Assembly: GCA_016872875.1 (NCBI GenBank)
Contig: VGYW01000212.1
Location: forward strand, 1 to 14,300
Length of the DNA stretch: 14,300 nt
Source of the DNA: Planctomycetota bacterium
Lineage (GTDB): Bacteria > Planctomycetota > PUPC01 > DSUN01
Direction: 5' to 3'
The translations under genes were made by a program, and so were the position numbers. Below, in pieces: positions 13,262 through 14,300 of this stretch (the first letter of the stretch is position 1; every line of letters starts with the position of its first letter). The notes beneath the pieces were generated by a model. It was not told the origin of the DNA and made no database searches. It worked only from the letters and a program-made list of their open reading frames with translations.

Positions 13262-14134
13262 GTGGCAAGCCCGACTACCCTGGCGTACGGCTATGCGCAA
13301 ACGGTCCATACCACTTTGGGGCCGGCGAACCTCAGCGAAGCCCCTCTTGCCAAGCCACTGGGCTATATCGTCTGCGGAGATGTACTTCATGTTCTCGCCA
13401 GGGTGCCGCTCGGATCTGTGCATGTGATCATCACCTCCCCCCCCTATAATCTCGAAAAGCCATACTCCCAGCATGACGATGGCCTGGAGGACCGCGAGTA
13501 TCTGGCCTGGATGAAGCAGGTGTGGGGCGCCTGCAAGAGGGTGCTGGTGCCCGGCGGACGCATCTGCGTGAATATCGGCGAGAATAAGCGCCAATACATC
13601 TCCAACCCCCACTACAGCGCGTTCATCCAGCAACTTGTCGAACTGCGGATGCTGTATCGCGGGACGATTATCTGGAACAAGCACTCGGCGGCGAAGCACT
13701 GCGCCTGGGGGTCGTGGAAAAGCCCCTCTAACCCCCACCTCGTGCCACGCCACGAGTACATCATCGTGTTCTCCAAAGGCGACTGGAAGCTCGAGGGCCG
13801 CCCCGAAGACGTGGATATTACGCCGGAGGAGTTCATGGCCTGCACGCGGAGCGTGTGGGAGTTCGGGACGGAGAGCCGCACGCGCATCGGCCACCCGGCG
13901 CCGTTCCCGGAGCAGTTGCCCGAACGCCTGATCAAGTTCCTGAGCTTTCGCGGGCAGACGGTGCTCGACCCGTTCGCGGGGAGCGGGACGGTGGGGCTTG
14001 TGGCGGCGCGGCTGGGGCGCCACTTCATCCTGGGCGACAACTCCCCGCAATACTGCAAGCTTGCCCGGAAACGCATCGTCGCCGAGCTCGGCCTCCTTCA
14101 CCAGCCCCGCATTATCTCAGTCGGGGAGCTCTGA
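13262..14134 (+). CDS. Beta-class site-specific DNA methyltransferase (probably N4-cytosine)
   Basis: A 290-residue amino-methyltransferase. Motif IV TSPPY (58-62) comes first, preceded by CGDVLHVL; a target-recognition region follows; then motif I DPFAGSGTVG (236-245) with HFILGDNSPQYCKLARKRI. This order is that of the beta class. TSPPY favours N4-cytosine over N6-adenine, but this is not decisive. The start is GTG at 13262, supported by AAGGAG six bases upstream; no better ATG lies near. Bases 13180-13261 are more AT-rich than the rest of the window, and an IS remnant lies just upstream, both consistent with lateral transfer. No restriction endonuclease gene is visible on either side within the window; it may be solitary, or its partner may begin after 14300. 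Confidence 0.9.
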   Translation: MASPTTLAYGYAQTVHTTLGPANLSEAPLAKPLGYIVCGDVLHVLARVPLGSVHVIITSPPYNLEKPYSQHDDGLEDREYLAWMKQVWGACKRVLVPGGRICVNIGENKRQYISNPHYSAFIQQLVELRMLYRGTIIWNKHSAAKHCAWGSWKSPSNPHLVPRHEYIIVFSKGDWKLEGRPEDVDITPEEFMACTRSVWEFGTESRTRIGHPAPFPEQLPERLIKFLSFRGQTVLDPFAGSGTVGLVAARLGRHFILGDNSPQYCKLARKRIVAELGLLHQPRIISVGEL

Positions 14135-14261
14135 GGACGGGTTCAGGGGTGGCGCGCGGCGCCCGCCGCCGCTTCGCTTCCTCTGAGCGCAACGGATGTT
14201 GCGGCGCGTCAACATGCTAAGAGACTGGGCGGAAAGGACTTAGGAGTTCTGGGGCGCGCGA

Positions 14262-14297
14262 CGTTGCCACATTGCAACGGGGTGGGCAATCTGCCCA
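14262..14297. repeat. Two small adjacent hairpins after the methyltransferase gene
   Basis: CGTTGC/GCAACG (14262-14279, loop of six) and TGGGCA/TGCCCA (14283-14297, loop ATC) follow each other. They may be part of another dispersed repeat or a transcription end. Bases 14135-14261 show no gene I can support. Confidence 0.45.
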
Positions 14298-14300
14298 AGT

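Overview
The window is GC-rich, gene-sparse bacterial DNA with many repeats. The mix of genes points to the PVC group (Planctomycetota, Lentisphaerota or Verrucomicrobiota-like): a Tat-exported formylglycine sulfatase, a DUF1080 (3-keto-disaccharide hydrolase-type) lipo/secreted protein, an FG-GAP/VCBS protein and two large secreted glycoside hydrolases. So do the several families of short palindromic repeats, some lying in frame inside genes. This placement is an inference from gene content and repeat style; there is no rRNA or marker gene here.

The left part (311-9818) is read on the minus strand. In order of transcription it holds a DUF1080 protein (9818-9210), a very large GH44 enzyme with an Asp-box propeller (9073-5342), a GH81 endo-beta-1,3-glucanase 26 bases further on (5315-2970), a 1-kb tandem array of about 152-bp palindrome-bearing units (about 1985-2968), and a sulfatase with its own promoter (1855-311). 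The set reads as a polysaccharide-degradation locus: beta-1,4-glucan or xyloglucan (GH44), beta-1,3-glucan (GH81), sulfated sugars (sulfatase) and sugar binding or 3-keto-glycoside cleavage (DUF1080). No SusC/SusD, transporter or regulator is visible.

A divergent promoter region (9819-10244) with two different 9-bp tandem repeats separates this block from plus-strand genes: a VCBS/FG-GAP repeat protein (10245-11363) and a stand-alone MetE/UROD-superfamily methyltransferase-like protein (11496-12521). Between those two lies a perfect 36-bp palindrome, followed by a good extended -10 promoter.

The right part is accessory: a block of inverted interspersed repeats (12550-12860, same family as bases 1-105), a truncated IS3-type OrfA (12862-13113, minus) and a beta-class DNA methyltransferase (13262-14134, plus) with no partner endonuclease in view. 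No tRNA, rRNA or CRISPR was seen.

The most unusual items are the 152-bp array, in which every complete unit carries a perfect 26-bp palindrome and a second 26-bp inverted repeat, and the four in-frame palindromic insertions (three families) inside the two glycoside hydrolase genes.
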